52,636 nt of DNA from an uncultured Cytophagaceae bacterium (GCA_903907745.1 CAIVPF010000019.1:1-52636); one strand, 5' to 3'. Counted from the stretch's first letter, positions 1 to 9,870 are shown. Translations and numbers: made by a program. The notes: a model not told the origin generated them from the sequence alone.

Positions 1-2954
1 GAGAAAATTTCGGCATTGGAATAACTTCCCTCGTTGCACAGCGCAATCGATGGTTTGGTCCACGCCGCATAAACTAAACGCTCACCGATCGGGTAATAAT
101 CCCGGAACTTCAATTTGTCCTTTTCTAAATTCTCACTCGCACCCCTCGGAATCGTATAGGCATGTTGTTTGTAATTTAAAATCGTCATCAAATAATCCGT
201 CGTGCTACCTCCACCATTGTACCTCACATCGATGATCATGCCTTCTTTTCCATAACCAGCGGCCGTAAATTCGCGTTCAACTGTCTCAAAGCTAGGGAAG
301 TCCATGCCTCGGATGTGCAAATATCCCAATCGGCCTTTGGAAACTTCATCCACCATCTGTTTCCGATTGTCCACCCATTCTTCATATAATTCGTCGGCCA
401 GATTATTCGTTAAACGAATCGCCACATCACGTGACTTTCCATCTTTTCCAATCACCTGAATAGAAATTTTTTCATTCACCAGACCTGTCAATAATTGATA
501 AAAATTTTGGTCCTTGTTAATCGTTTCACCATTCACTGCACCAATGAGTTCCCCCACGGCTAATTTACTCGCTACTTTATCCGCTGGCGTTCCAGGAATC
601 ACCCGAAGTATACGCATCCCCTGATCTTCCGGACTTAATTCCACCCCTAAATAAGCGGTGTTTTCTTTTTGTGTTTTTAAGCGTTCAGGCGTCGTAAAGC
701 CCATGTGGGAAGAGTTTAATTCGCCCAACATTAAATTGAACATATCCCTAAAATCCGTACTTGTACTTGCATAAATACAACGCTCCTTGTATTTGTCATG
801 CAACGCTTTCCAATCACGCCCATGGAATTTCGGATCATAAAATCCATCCCGAATAGTCCGCCATGCCTCTTCGAACAATTGCGTGCGCTCCTCCAAATAA
901 TTTATTTTTAATTTCGCAACATAAGGGAAATTTTCCGGCATCGTGGTTTTTACATCGATTCGCGCGATTCCACCTCCCATACGGCTGTAATACAAATATT
1001 TACCATCCTTGTCGATCGCGATATTGCTTGGATTCGAGCCGCCTTTAGTGATTTCCTTTAAATCTGAACCGTCCCATTTGATGCTATATAAATCCCGACC
1101 TTTCGACGTGCTGCTGTTTGTCGTATAATAAAAGGTATCTCCATCTTTCGAAATGGCTAATTCACGCTCATCACCCGGGAACGTCGTCACACGAACTACG
1201 CGTTCGTGGATCTTATCTAGGTCGATTTGAATGTCTTTGACTACCTTTTTAGCCGCATCTGGTTTGGCAGCACCGGCCGCAGCGGCAGGCGTTTCAGGTT
1301 TTGCTTTGTCTTTTTCTAACCAGTCTTGTTTCTCTTTTTCTGCATCTTCTTTTTTCAACCACACAAAAACAATGTCCGCACTTTTCTCCACACTACGTTC
1401 TGAAATAAAGCCTAATTTTGATCCATCTGGGCTCCAAACTGGGTTTCGGTCGGTCCGAGGGTGCATCGAAACATTCACCGGCTTGAATTCTTTTTCGGTA
1501 GATGCGATGAACACTTCTTGGTTGAAATACAAATCCGTCGCCGCATAAGCTACCCATTTGTTATCCGGACTCCAAGCCAAATCACTCGGTGGATTCCAGC
1601 CATTGGATAGGATACGTTCCTTCGTGATTTTTCCTTTGGGATCGATATCGGCGATAATAAAAGTTCCTTTTCCGCGGACAAAGGTTATTTTTTTACCATC
1701 TGGCGAAATGGAGACATTGGATTCATCCTCCATCGTATTCGTTAAGGCGATTAATTCATGCTTCAAGCTTTTGAAAATATTCGTTTCGGTCGTATCAGCA
1801 CTTCTATATAAGTAAAGATCATAATTACCATTTTTACGATCGCTTAAGAATAGTAAGGCCTTGTCGGAAAGCCAGGTTGGCTGAATATCCCGAAAAGCAC
1901 TGCTTGACGCATTGATGCTGCGCGGGTTTTCTTTGTCCACCGACTTCACAAAAATCTCGCCGCGAATGTTTAATGCCAAAAATTCACCTGAAGGAGAAAC
2001 GGAAAACTGATTCGCCTCCGAGGTATAGGTTTTTTCTTCGCTCGCATCCAAGCGTTCATCCGTGCTGATGTCTACGTTTACGACTTGCGGATTTCCTTTC
2101 GCCGTTTTCATCGTATAGATATGCGTATCTTTCTCAAAAACGATGCTTTGACCATCCGCCGACAGGCTAAAATGGCGAATGGATTCATTTTTAAAGGATG
2201 TCAGTTTTTCTGGATTCCCCATTTGTTTGCCGTTCGCATCCAAGGCTACTCGATATACGTTATAAGCGCCATCTTGACTACTTAGAAAATAGAGTTGGTG
2301 ATTCGGTCCCCATTGCGGCTGAATGTCATTCGTTTTGAAAGCATTGATTTTCGAAAAGCTTTTTGTTTGCGTATTAAAAATCCAAATATCTCGGTTCGAG
2401 TTCCCATCATACGCTTCACGAGCCACCGGATTGATATCACCTCGGACAAAAGCCATTAATTTTCCATCGGGCGATAAAGAAGGTTCATAGCCTAAGGCAT
2501 CCAAAACCCGCTTTTCTGTGCCACCATTGGCAGAAATGCTATAGATTTCTTGAGGTCTTTCGATTTGTTTGTATTCCCGATTGGTCGTGAAAAACAATTG
2601 GCCATTCGCATGCCAAGACGAAAGATTATCAGCTACCGAATGAAAGGTCAAACGCTTCGATGCGCCTCCATCAGTCGGGATACTAAATAAGTCATTTTCG
2701 CCAAATCGCTGGCCATTAAAGGCGATTTGCTTGCCATCCGCGCTGAATATAGGATTACTTTCATAGGCCTCATGGATGGTTAATCGGGTCGCTTTGCCAC
2801 CTAGAGCAGGAACGGTCCAGATGTCTCCTTGGAACGAGAATGCGATTTTAGTTCCATCGGGATTGATGGCAGGTTGTCGTAAAATAAGCGGATTTTGCGC
2901 CTGAACCATGCCAAAACAAGCACTCAGGGCGAGTGTGGTAAGAATTTTTTTCAT
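1..2954 (-). CDS. Tricorn-like S41 peptidase, exported (3' end outside window)
   Basis: About 984 residues are visible, starting at an ATG at 2954. They begin with a signal peptide (MKKILTTLALSACFGMVQAQ). A long beta-propeller region follows, built from repeats of the PDGTKIAF / SADGKQIAF kind, as in tricorn-type proteases. Near the window edge come a PDZ-like stretch and the start of the S41 protease core, including RYNGGGSTTDYLMTIL and NEGSYSNAEIF, which carries the presumed catalytic Ser of the family. The frame is open to base 1, so only the last part of the catalytic domain is missing. Tricorn-like proteins degrade peptides; the signal peptide places this one in the periplasm or outside. 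Substrate unknown. It is divergent from the porin gene at 3276. Confidence 0.88.
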   Translation of the reverse strand, partial: MKKILTTLALSACFGMVQAQNPLILRQPAINPDGTKIAFSFQGDIWTVPALGGKATRLTIHEAYESNPIFSADGKQIAFNGQRFGENDLFSIPTDGGASKRLTFHSVADNLSSWHANGQLFFTTNREYKQIERPQEIYSISANGGTEKRVLDALGYEPSLSPDGKLMAFVRGDINPVAREAYDGNSNRDIWIFNTQTKSFSKINAFKTNDIQPQWGPNHQLYFLSSQDGAYNVYRVALDANGKQMGNPEKLTSFKNESIRHFSLSADGQSIVFEKDTHIYTMKTAKGNPQVVNVDISTDERLDASEEKTYTSEANQFSVSPSGEFLALNIRGEIFVKSVDKENPRSINASSSAFRDIQPTWLSDKALLFLSDRKNGNYDLYLYRSADTTETNIFKSLKHELIALTNTMEDESNVSISPDGKKITFVRGKGTFIIADIDPKGKITKERILSNGWNPPSDLAWSPDNKWVAYAATDLYFNQEVFIASTEKEFKPVNVSMHPRTDRNPVWSPDGSKLGFISERSVEKSADIVFVWLKKEDAEKEKQDWLEKDKAKPETPAAAAGAAKPDAAKKVVKDIQIDLDKIHERVVRVTTFPGDERELAISKDGDTFYYTTNSSTSKGRDLYSIKWDGSDLKEITKGGSNPSNIAIDKDGKYLYYSRMGGGIARIDVKTTMPENFPYVAKLKINYLEERTQLFEEAWRTIRDGFYDPKFHGRDWKALHDKYKERCIYASTSTDFRDMFNLMLGELNSSHMGFTTPERLKTQKENTAYLGVELSPEDQGMRILRVIPGTPADKVASKLAVGELIGAVNGETINKDQNFYQLLTGLVNEKISIQVIGKDGKSRDVAIRLTNNLADELYEEWVDNRKQMVDEVSKGRLGYLHIRGMDFPSFETVEREFTAAGYGKEGMIIDVRYNGGGSTTDYLMTILNYKQHAYTIPRGASENLEKDKLKFRDYYPIGERLVYAAWTKPSIALCNEGSYSNAEIF

Positions 2955-3275
2955 TTGTTGATGAATTAATTTACATGTTATTTTAAAATTTTCCTTTTTA
3001 CGGAGGCCTAGAAATGTTGCCTTCATTGATATAAGGGCTCAAATTAATGCCCTATATCCGTTAAATAGTTTGATGAATTTCGGGAATTTTTATGGGATTT
3101 TCAAAGGGCTTATGGTGTCTTTAAGCTTGCGGATTAAATTTTATTTGATTTGTTTCAAAAGAAAGGGCAGGATTCCCTTGTATAATCCAATTTTCTCGGA
3201 TCTTTATTTCATTGACAGCCCCATACAGGATAATGTGATTCCAACAGGATTAAATCCCAAATTAATTTTCCTAAT
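2955..3275. other. Intergenic region with an imperfect hairpin
   Basis: This 321 bp gap separates two divergent genes. I see no credible gene. It holds an imperfect inverted repeat at 3028-3058: GATATAAGGGC and GCCCTATATC, pairing over 10 bp with one bulged A and a 10 nt loop. It could be an operator or the leader hairpin of a transcript. No full TTG/TAnnTTTG promoter is evident for either flanking gene. Confidence 0.4.
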
Positions 3276-4676
3276 TTGCCTTTTCAATTTTTGAATGTGC
3301 CTATATTGTCTGCTAAAATATTTCGTTTTGTCTTTTTGGGAATGCTTTTTCCCACCCAAATGCTCGCGCAACACATTGCGCGCATACGCTTTGATGATGA
3401 TTTTAACTATTTAAAACATGATTCCTTAAAAAAGAATTGGGACGAAAAACTGAAAATGATTTCACTAGGCGGGGCTGTTAAATTAAGTGTAGGTGGCGAA
3501 TGGCGGGAACAATATCAATCCTATACGAATTTGAATTTCGGCGAGGTTCCGTCCAATTTTGAGACAGATAGTCCGCATCAATTAATGCATCGCATCATGC
3601 TGCATGCCAATCTTCAATGGGCACAAAAATTCAGAATATTTGCCCAATTAAATAATACGATGCGGTTTTGGAACCCGAATCCGTTTAATTCACAATTGGA
3701 TCAAAATGAATTATCGGTACATCAATTATTCGCCGAAGCAAGCGTCGCGCCACATACGATCATTCGGCTAGGCCGACAAGAATATTCCTGGGGCCTCGAG
3801 CGATTTGTTGCCACAAAAGAGGGACCTAATACGCGTCAACCCTTTTATGGGGCCACGTTGAAATATCAATTTCAAAAAAATAAATTCGAGGCTTTTTTAT
3901 CGAATCCCATCAAAATGAATGTTGGTGCCTGGGATGACGTGCGTTCTTCGGAAATTTTGGGAGGGGCTTATTATTCGCATGCCTTTAAACCCAAGCGAGC
4001 AAATCTCGATCTGTATTATTTCTTTTTTGAGAGTACTTTGCGGGAATACATGTTCAAAAAAGGCCTGGAAAAGCGTCATACGATCGGATTCAGATTGTAT
4101 TCTGATTTAGGACCGATCAATTATGATGTCGAATTAGCCCATCAAAGTGGCTCTTTTGAACAATTAGATATCAATGCTTTTATGGGCGTTTGGGATTTTA
4201 ATTTTTCGCCAGTTCGTTATGGCTATTTGGGTTTCAGTGGGAATTATGTGCCAGGGGATGTTTCTGATAAGGATGGGGAGTTAAATACGTTTAATACCTT
4301 ATTTGCCCGACCGCCTTTTGGTCAAACCGTCGCATTAAATATTACCAATACGCTAAATTTGAGTCCTTATATTCGGTATCAGCGCACCAATAAATGGCTG
4401 GTTACCCTGCGCGGATCGTTCGTTGATCGAACTCAAATTGCCGATGGGATTTTCACCCCTAACATGACGCCGATGCGGCCAGTTTTAGGAAAAAAAATCG
4501 ATAGTAGGGAAAAGGAAGTATGTCAAATTTATGCCTTAGAGGCTAATGTTTTTCCAACTAGAAATTTAGCTATTCAATTGGAAATGGGTTATTGCGCCGC
4601 CGGATCTTATTTAAAGGATTCAGGCGTGGGCAAAGATGTGGTTTATTTTGCTTTACGAAATGCCTTTAAGTTTTAA
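3276..4676 (+). CDS. Alginate-export-family outer-membrane porin
   Basis: A protein of up to 466 residues. The stretch RLGRQEYSWGLERFVATKEG followed by PNTRQPFYGATL is the hallmark of the alginate_exp beta-barrel family (GRQ...G.R...EGPN.R..F.G). The rest alternates short polar and aromatic strands and ends in FALRNAFKF, as outer-membrane barrels do. The N-terminus (KIFRFVFLGMLFPTQMLAQ) is a signal peptide. No ATG precedes it: the in-frame stop is at 3231, and the options are TTG 3276, TTG 3291 or GTG 3297, while ATG 3342 would remove most of the signal peptide. The start is therefore non-ATG and uncertain. The dehydrogenase at 4680 follows after 3 bp. The family name does not prove alginate as substrate; it is likely a pore for an anionic or sugar-like solute. 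Confidence 0.8.
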   Translation: MPFQFLNVPILSAKIFRFVFLGMLFPTQMLAQHIARIRFDDDFNYLKHDSLKKNWDEKLKMISLGGAVKLSVGGEWREQYQSYTNLNFGEVPSNFETDSPHQLMHRIMLHANLQWAQKFRIFAQLNNTMRFWNPNPFNSQLDQNELSVHQLFAEASVAPHTIIRLGRQEYSWGLERFVATKEGPNTRQPFYGATLKYQFQKNKFEAFLSNPIKMNVGAWDDVRSSEILGGAYYSHAFKPKRANLDLYYFFFESTLREYMFKKGLEKRHTIGFRLYSDLGPINYDVELAHQSGSFEQLDINAFMGVWDFNFSPVRYGYLGFSGNYVPGDVSDKDGELNTFNTLFARPPFGQTVALNITNTLNLSPYIRYQRTNKWLVTLRGSFVDRTQIADGIFTPNMTPMRPVLGKKIDSREKEVCQIYALEANVFPTRNLAIQLEMGYCAAGSYLKDSGVGKDVVYFALRNAFKF

Positions 4677-4679
4677 GAA

Positions 4680-5696
4680 ATGAAACAATTAATTTGTTTG
4701 GAACCGGGTTCATGGGAATTTCAGGAAATTAATTTTCCGAAATTAAAGCCCGGTTTTGCCATTTTAAAAATCCGACGGATCGGGATTTGTGGGACCGACT
4801 TACATGCTTTTGAAGGAACACAGCCCTTTTTTTCCTATCCCCGTGTCCTAGGTCATGAATTGGCCGGTGAAATTGTGGATATCGAGGCGCATTCAGCATT
4901 TCAAAAGGGAGATTTAGTGACGATTGTGCCTTATTATTCTTGTGGGACTTGTCGGGCATGTGAAACAGGTAAAACAAATTGTTGTACACATTTACAAGTA
5001 GCCGGCGTGCATGTCGACGGTGGCATGGCGGAATATTTCCAAGTACCTATCCGCAATCTCATGAAGGATTCGGCCCTATCCTTGGATGAATTGGCGCTCG
5101 TGGAGCCCTTGTCCATCGGTGCCCATGGAATCCGAAGGTCTCATATGAAATCAGGTGACCGAGTTTTGGTCGTTGGGGCCGGACCCATTGGCTTAGGGGC
5201 CGCTAAAATGGCTCAAATTGCCGGGGCGGATGTTATTTTGATGGATGTGAATGATCACCGACTGTCTCATGTTCACGATAAATGGGGAATTTCTCTCGTA
5301 ATGAATCCCTTAAAAGAAGATGCTTTGGCCACTTTGAAAGCCTATACGAATGACCAAATGCCAGAGGTGGTGATCGATGCGACTGGGAGTGCCAAAGCCA
5401 TTGAAAATAGTTTTCCCTATATGTCTCATGGGGGTATTTTTGTCTTAATTGGACTTCAATTACAAGCTATTTCTTTTTCACATCCCGAATTTCATAAGCG
5501 GGAAGGGACCTTGATGAGTAGTCGGAACGCGACGAAGGAAGATTTCCAATGGGTAATGAATTCCATGAAATCAGGTCAAATTCAAGCTTCAGATTTTATT
5601 AGCCATCGCTTAGCCTTTGACCAAGTACCCGCCGAATTTTCTGGGCTTCTAGATCCTCAAAACAGGGTTATTAAGGCGATGATTTCGATGGATTAA
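4680..5696 (+). CDS. Zinc-dependent medium-chain alcohol/sugar-acid dehydrogenase
   Basis: A complete 338-residue MDR-superfamily dehydrogenase. The GroES-like N-domain has catalytic zinc ligands Cys37 (GICGTD) and His59-Glu60 (GHE). The structural zinc site is Cys88, Cys91, Cys94 and Cys102. A Rossmann domain follows with GAGPIG near residue 165. The pattern resembles sorbitol, threonine and L-galactonate-type dehydrogenases that oxidise a sugar or sugar-acid hydroxyl with NAD(P)+. The start is 3 bp after the porin stop, so the two are probably co-transcribed, suggesting import and oxidation of one compound. Its 3' end overlaps the convergent gene at 5693 by 4 bp. The exact substrate cannot be told. 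Confidence 0.87.
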   Translation: MKQLICLEPGSWEFQEINFPKLKPGFAILKIRRIGICGTDLHAFEGTQPFFSYPRVLGHELAGEIVDIEAHSAFQKGDLVTIVPYYSCGTCRACETGKTNCCTHLQVAGVHVDGGMAEYFQVPIRNLMKDSALSLDELALVEPLSIGAHGIRRSHMKSGDRVLVVGAGPIGLGAAKMAQIAGADVILMDVNDHRLSHVHDKWGISLVMNPLKEDALATLKAYTNDQMPEVVIDATGSAKAIENSFPYMSHGGIFVLIGLQLQAISFSHPEFHKREGTLMSSRNATKEDFQWVMNSMKSGQIQASDFISHRLAFDQVPAEFSGLLDPQNRVIKAMISMD

Positions 5697-6433
5697 AAGG
5701 GCAAATTGAGTCCTAAATTCCAATTAAATGGAGAATTTGGACTTGAATACAGCGGATGAACCGTTTGAAAACTTAGATTTAAAGGGAATTTTGCGGGGTA
5801 AAATGTGGTGATTTGCGAGATAAAATAAGCGGTAAACGGGGCAGTATTATCGATCACAAAAGCACTAGGGCGGAAACTAATTCTTCCCAATTTACCCGTA
5901 TAAGCATCATTGATTTGTGCTACGAGCATCACGAAGAGACCATGTTTAATACCTAAATCGTCTAAACTTTGGGATTTCCAATACATCAGGCGCAAGCTTC
6001 TTTTACTAGTCAATTGAAAACCCGCATTAAATTCAAATGCTTGATAGCGTTGTAACTGAAATTCTTCGTTCCGAGGATTGGGTAGGTTTCTTTTGAAAAA
6101 AAGCGAAAAATTATTGCCTAAAATAAAGTCGAATCGACCGCGTTGGATGAGCTTGTATTTCACCCAGGTATTCACCGACCATGGCTTCGCCTCCAAATCG
6201 AAATTGAATTCTGGATTAAACGAAAAACGCCCTTTGCTGACGATTAAGGTGGTTAACAAGGCCGGTTTACCAAGAGAAAAGGAGGGTACGGGAGAAATGC
6301 CATTATTGGTCAACTGTAGGTTTCCATGGATGATGATGGGGGACTTTGTCGTATCAATTTCAGCATAAGTAAAGAAGGAAAGACATAGGAGAAATAGAAT
6401 TTTTGTCAAAGTAAATGGCTTAAATGGTAACAC
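5693..6433 (-). CDS. Unknown exported protein, probably a small outer-membrane barrel
   Basis: Not recognised. The 246-residue product starts with a hydrophobic signal peptide ending near TYA. It then consists of alternating short beta-like segments rich in Phe, Tyr, Asn and Leu, such as FDFILGNNFSLFF and RSLRLMYWKS, and ends in NWNLGLNLPF with a terminal Phe. This is the look of a Bacteroidota outer-membrane beta-barrel. No enzyme motif is visible. It is convergent with the dehydrogenase (4 bp overlap) and divergent from the phosphatase fusion at 6490. Confidence 0.6.
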   Translation of the reverse strand: MLPFKPFTLTKILFLLCLSFFTYAEIDTTKSPIIIHGNLQLTNNGISPVPSFSLGKPALLTTLIVSKGRFSFNPEFNFDLEAKPWSVNTWVKYKLIQRGRFDFILGNNFSLFFKRNLPNPRNEEFQLQRYQAFEFNAGFQLTSKRSLRLMYWKSQSLDDLGIKHGLFVMLVAQINDAYTGKLGRISFRPSAFVIDNTAPFTAYFISQITTFYPAKFPLNLSFQTVHPLYSSPNSPFNWNLGLNLPF

Positions 6434-6489
6434 AAAGGTAAAATGAATAAAACATTATATTCCTTAACTTCACGGAAAATTCTATAGCT

Positions 6490-9165
6490 ATGAAATTATT
6501 TTACGGTTTTCTTTTGGTCGTGATGGCTTTTTGTCAAGGTAAAGCCCAACAAATCCTTGAAGTTCCAGGTACCCGTCAATTTGCCCAAATTGACACCCAA
6601 GGAATCTCTGTCCTACCTAGTGGTCGCTATGTGAAACCGGCTGGGAAAACCTTGCGCATCACTAGTGATCCTTTTGGTATGGCGATTAGTCCCGATGGAA
6701 AATGGGCTGTGACGCTTCATAATGGAACTTTCACGCGGATCGATCTGCAAACACAAACGAAAAAGCGCTTTCCGAAATTTGGCACACCCTCGAAATTATC
6801 TCCTTATGGAAAGAGTTCGTTTTTGGGGCTTGTTTTTTCAAGCGATAGCCGCCATGTTTACCTCAGTGGGGGAGATGCGGGGACGGTTTTGGAGGTAGCG
6901 ATTGAAAGCGGAGCGGTTTTACGTAGTTTTTCTTTAAATGGGAAGATTGGAAAATTTTCATTTGATGATAGTTTTACTTCGGATTTGGCCTTGTTGGCTA
7001 GTAAAAATCAACTTTTAGTCTTGGATCGTGCGAATTACCGCATGGTTCGTATCGATATTAGTTCAGGAAAATTAATGGCTAGCGTTCCTACGGGCCGCTT
7101 GCCTTTTGGGATTCAAATCAGTCCCGATCAAAAATATGCGTTTGAAGCGAATGTGGGGATGTATGCCTATCCCTTGGTCGAGGGAACCCAAGTGAAAAAT
7201 TTACAATCCCAATACATACCTTATCATCCCTATGGAAATGACACGAAAGAATCTCGGGAAGGAACGGAAATCGAGGGTAAAAAAATTCCAGGTTTAGGGG
7301 ATCCGCGCTCAGATGAGGCGATGAGTGTATTTCAAATCGATTTAACGCGAAATCAAATCGTTAAAAAGTTCAAACCAGGTTTTCAATTAGGCGAGATGGT
7401 GGAAGAAATGGAAGTGGTGGGTGGTTCGAGTCCTAATTCGCTGGCTGTGGGTTCGCAATTTGCCTATGTGACAAATGCCACGAATGATAACATCGCCGTT
7501 ATCGATATCAAAACCCGTAAAATCAATTCCCATATTCCGATTCGATTTTCTCCTTTATTGGACAAGCGAAGAGGCTATTTACCCTTTGGGATTAAGCTAA
7601 GTAATGATGAAAAAACGCTTTATGTGACCTGTTTAGGCTTAAATGCGGTGGCGGTGATTGATGTAAAAAGCCAACAAACCAAAGGCTTTATTCCAACGGG
7701 TTGGGGCCCCACGCGCGTCGCCTTGTCTGCCGATGAAAAAACACTTTATGTCACATCCAGTCGGGGGTATGGCGCAGGTCCCAATGGCGGAAAAGGATTT
7801 AAATCACCAGAACAAGGAACCTATGTAGGGGATATTCAATTAGGCACATTTCAAATTATCCCAATGCCCTCGATGGACCAATTAGCTTCATTTACGCAAG
7901 AGGTAAAAAATAATACATTTCGGGTGAATCAGGTGGCTAATCGTGGCAATAAAACCTTTTCATTAGGCTCGAATAGCGCATCTCCGATCAAACACATCGT
8001 CTACATTACGAAGGAAAATCGGACCTATGATGAGATTTTTGGTCAATTTAAAGGTGCGAATGGCGATTCTACCATGGCGCGCTATGGCTTAAATCAAACC
8101 GTAAAAAATTCCTTGTATAATTATGAGCATGTCGATGTCATGCCGAATCACCACCGGATTGCGAAGGCATTTTCGATGAGTGATAATTTTTATTGTGACA
8201 GTGATGCTTCCATTCATGGGCATCATTGGATGATGGGTGTGATTCCAAACGAGTGGGTTGAGGCTAATTCGAAGGTTTCAAAAACGGCCAAAATATTTTC
8301 CGAGGCGCCGGGCAGACGATTCCCGGGATCCACGGGTAGTATGGATCCGGAAGATTATGCGGAAGTAGGCGGAATTTGGGAGGCTTTGGAGCGTCAGAAT
8401 GTCTCCTTTTATAATTTTGGTGAGGCCAATGAGACAGCCCATGTGCGGGAAGAATGGTTTGATACCTTAACAGGAGCGGGGCATGTCGTGATGGTTCCGA
8501 TGCAAAAAGCCTTGTATCCAAACACGAGCCATAATTATGCTGGTTTTAATATGAGTATTCCAGATCAGTTTCGGGTGGCACAGTTTGAATCGGAATTTAC
8601 AAGCAAGTGGTTAACTGGCAAAGGGAAGATGCCATCTTTGGTGACGATACAGTTGCCGAATGACCATGGGGCAGATACATCGACCGTGAATGGGTTTCCA
8701 TTCCGTCAATCTTATATGGAGGATAATGATTTGGCATTGGGAAGAATGTTGCAATTTTTATCGCATACGCCTTATTGGAAGAATATGTTGGTCATTGTGA
8801 CGGAGGATGATCCACAGGGGGGAGCGGATCATGTGGATGCGCACCGGAGTGTGTTGATGATGGTGGGGCCTTATGTGAAAAAGGATTATGTGTCTCACAC
8901 GCATGCGAATTTTGGTTCGATTTTACGTGTAATTTATGGGCTTTTGGGGATTCCGCCGGTGAATCATTATGATCAGACGGCCAGTGTGTTAGATGATTTT
9001 TTTACGGAGAAGCCTGATTTTAAGCCGTATAATTTGGTCGTTCCTGATAAGCGCGTATTTGATCCTGATAAGACTTTATTGAAATACAACAAAACAATCG
9101 ATTGGCGAAAAATCAAGAAAACGATTGAAATGGATGATGTGGAAGAGGTGAAAAAGAATTTTTAA
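6490..9165 (+). CDS. Bifunctional YncE-like beta-propeller / alkaline phosphatase-type phosphoesterase
   Basis: An 891-residue exported protein with a signal peptide cleaved near GKAQ. Residues about 40-450 form a YVTN/YncE-type propeller, with repeats such as PDGKWAVTL, SADEKTLYVTS and TNDNIAVIDI. Residues about 500-830 match the phosphoesterase (phospholipase C/acid phosphatase) family: KENRTYDEIFG, CDSDASIHGHHWM, LPNDHGAD, and EDDPQGGADHVDAHR near the end, which supply metal-binding Asp, His and Asn residues. Such fusions are common in Bacteroidota. It probably cleaves a phosphate ester in the periplasm or at the surface; the substrate is unknown. Its GC-skewed 3' half is G-rich, but the frame is intact. 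Confidence 0.87.
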   Translation: MKLFYGFLLVVMAFCQGKAQQILEVPGTRQFAQIDTQGISVLPSGRYVKPAGKTLRITSDPFGMAISPDGKWAVTLHNGTFTRIDLQTQTKKRFPKFGTPSKLSPYGKSSFLGLVFSSDSRHVYLSGGDAGTVLEVAIESGAVLRSFSLNGKIGKFSFDDSFTSDLALLASKNQLLVLDRANYRMVRIDISSGKLMASVPTGRLPFGIQISPDQKYAFEANVGMYAYPLVEGTQVKNLQSQYIPYHPYGNDTKESREGTEIEGKKIPGLGDPRSDEAMSVFQIDLTRNQIVKKFKPGFQLGEMVEEMEVVGGSSPNSLAVGSQFAYVTNATNDNIAVIDIKTRKINSHIPIRFSPLLDKRRGYLPFGIKLSNDEKTLYVTCLGLNAVAVIDVKSQQTKGFIPTGWGPTRVALSADEKTLYVTSSRGYGAGPNGGKGFKSPEQGTYVGDIQLGTFQIIPMPSMDQLASFTQEVKNNTFRVNQVANRGNKTFSLGSNSASPIKHIVYITKENRTYDEIFGQFKGANGDSTMARYGLNQTVKNSLYNYEHVDVMPNHHRIAKAFSMSDNFYCDSDASIHGHHWMMGVIPNEWVEANSKVSKTAKIFSEAPGRRFPGSTGSMDPEDYAEVGGIWEALERQNVSFYNFGEANETAHVREEWFDTLTGAGHVVMVPMQKALYPNTSHNYAGFNMSIPDQFRVAQFESEFTSKWLTGKGKMPSLVTIQLPNDHGADTSTVNGFPFRQSYMEDNDLALGRMLQFLSHTPYWKNMLVIVTEDDPQGGADHVDAHRSVLMMVGPYVKKDYVSHTHANFGSILRVIYGLLGIPPVNHYDQTASVLDDFFTEKPDFKPYNLVVPDKRVFDPDKTLLKYNKTIDWRKIKKTIEMDDVEEVKKNF

Positions 9166-9197
9166 TGTCGACGAGATGATCAATTAGGTCTTAAAAT

Positions 9198-9229
9198 TTG
9201 TATTATTCCGTTCTGATTCGTTAAATTTA
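9198..9229 (+). promoter_or_regulatory. Candidate Bacteroidota-type promoter for yceI
   Basis: A TTG at 9198-9200 is followed after 21 bp by TAAATTTA at 9222-9229, one base off TAnnTTTG. The predicted start of transcription lies near 9233, giving a leader of about 24 nt before the ATG at 9257. Confidence 0.4.
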
Positions 9230-9256
9230 AAAGTTAAACAATAAAATAAAATACTC

Positions 9257-9820
9257 ATGAAAAAAATGGTAATGCTTTTGGCTCTTTCGGCCTTTGTTTT
9301 TTCTGCGCAAGCACAAAAATTCTCGGTGGATAAAGCCCACTCTAAAGTAGGTTTCAGTGTTGTCCACTTAACCATTTCCGATGTGGAAGGTGCGTTTAAG
9401 ATTTCTGATGCTACATTGACAGCAACAAAAGATGATTTTTCAGATGCAACGTTTGAATTAGTAGCCGATGTAAATACTGTGTTTACAGATAATGACCGTC
9501 GGGATACGCACTTGAAATCACCAGATTTCTTTGATGCAGCTAAATTCCCAACGATTTCTTTCGTTTCTAAGTCTTTCAAGAAAGTTGCAGATCGTAAGTA
9601 CAAATTAGTGGGTGATTTAACGATGCACGGGGTGACTAAATCAGTTACTTTGGATGGTACCTTGAACGGAACGACCATGAACAAAGCTGGCAAAAAAGTA
9701 GCTGGTTTTAAATTCACAGGTACATTAAACCGTTCTGCTTTTGGCGTAGGTTCTATGCCGGTGGCCGTTGTCGGTGAAGAAATTGAATTAAAAGCAAACG
9801 GCGAGTTTATTCAAAACTAA
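9257..9820 (+). CDS. YceI family periplasmic lipid-binding protein
   Basis: A 187-residue product with a clear signal peptide (MKKMVMLLALSAFVFSAQAQ). The mature part shows the YceI lipocalin-like barrel: KFSVDKAHSKVGFSVVHLTI at the start, DNDRRDTHLKSPDFFDAAKFP in the middle and LTMHGVTKSVTLDG after it. The family binds isoprenoid-type lipids; some members serve respiration or stress. Length is normal. It has its own candidate promoter and ends at a hairpin terminator shared with the convergent symporter gene. Confidence 0.92.
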   Translation: MKKMVMLLALSAFVFSAQAQKFSVDKAHSKVGFSVVHLTISDVEGAFKISDATLTATKDDFSDATFELVADVNTVFTDNDRRDTHLKSPDFFDAAKFPTISFVSKSFKKVADRKYKLVGDLTMHGVTKSVTLDGTLNGTTMNKAGKKVAGFKFTGTLNRSAFGVGSMPVAVVGEEIELKANGEFIQN

Positions 9821-9840
9821 GCCATTTCGATTTTAGATTT

Positions 9841-9870
9841 AAAAAAGGCGACTTATTGGTCGTCTTTTTT
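9841..9870. terminator. Bidirectional terminator between yceI and the symporter
   Basis: AAAAAAGGCGAC, a 6 nt loop, then GTCGTCTTTTTT form a hairpin with one G:T pair and A/T tracts on both sides, so it can end transcripts from either strand. The symporter stop codon (9853-9855) lies in the loop. Confidence 0.85.

Noticed and set aside
3070-3294. 74-residue frame before the porin
   Set aside because: Low-complexity, no motif, ends inside the porin 5' end; looks like chance in an AT-rich spacer.
9184-9717. 177-residue frame antisense to yceI
   Set aside because: Lies opposite a clear YceI gene and shows no domain.
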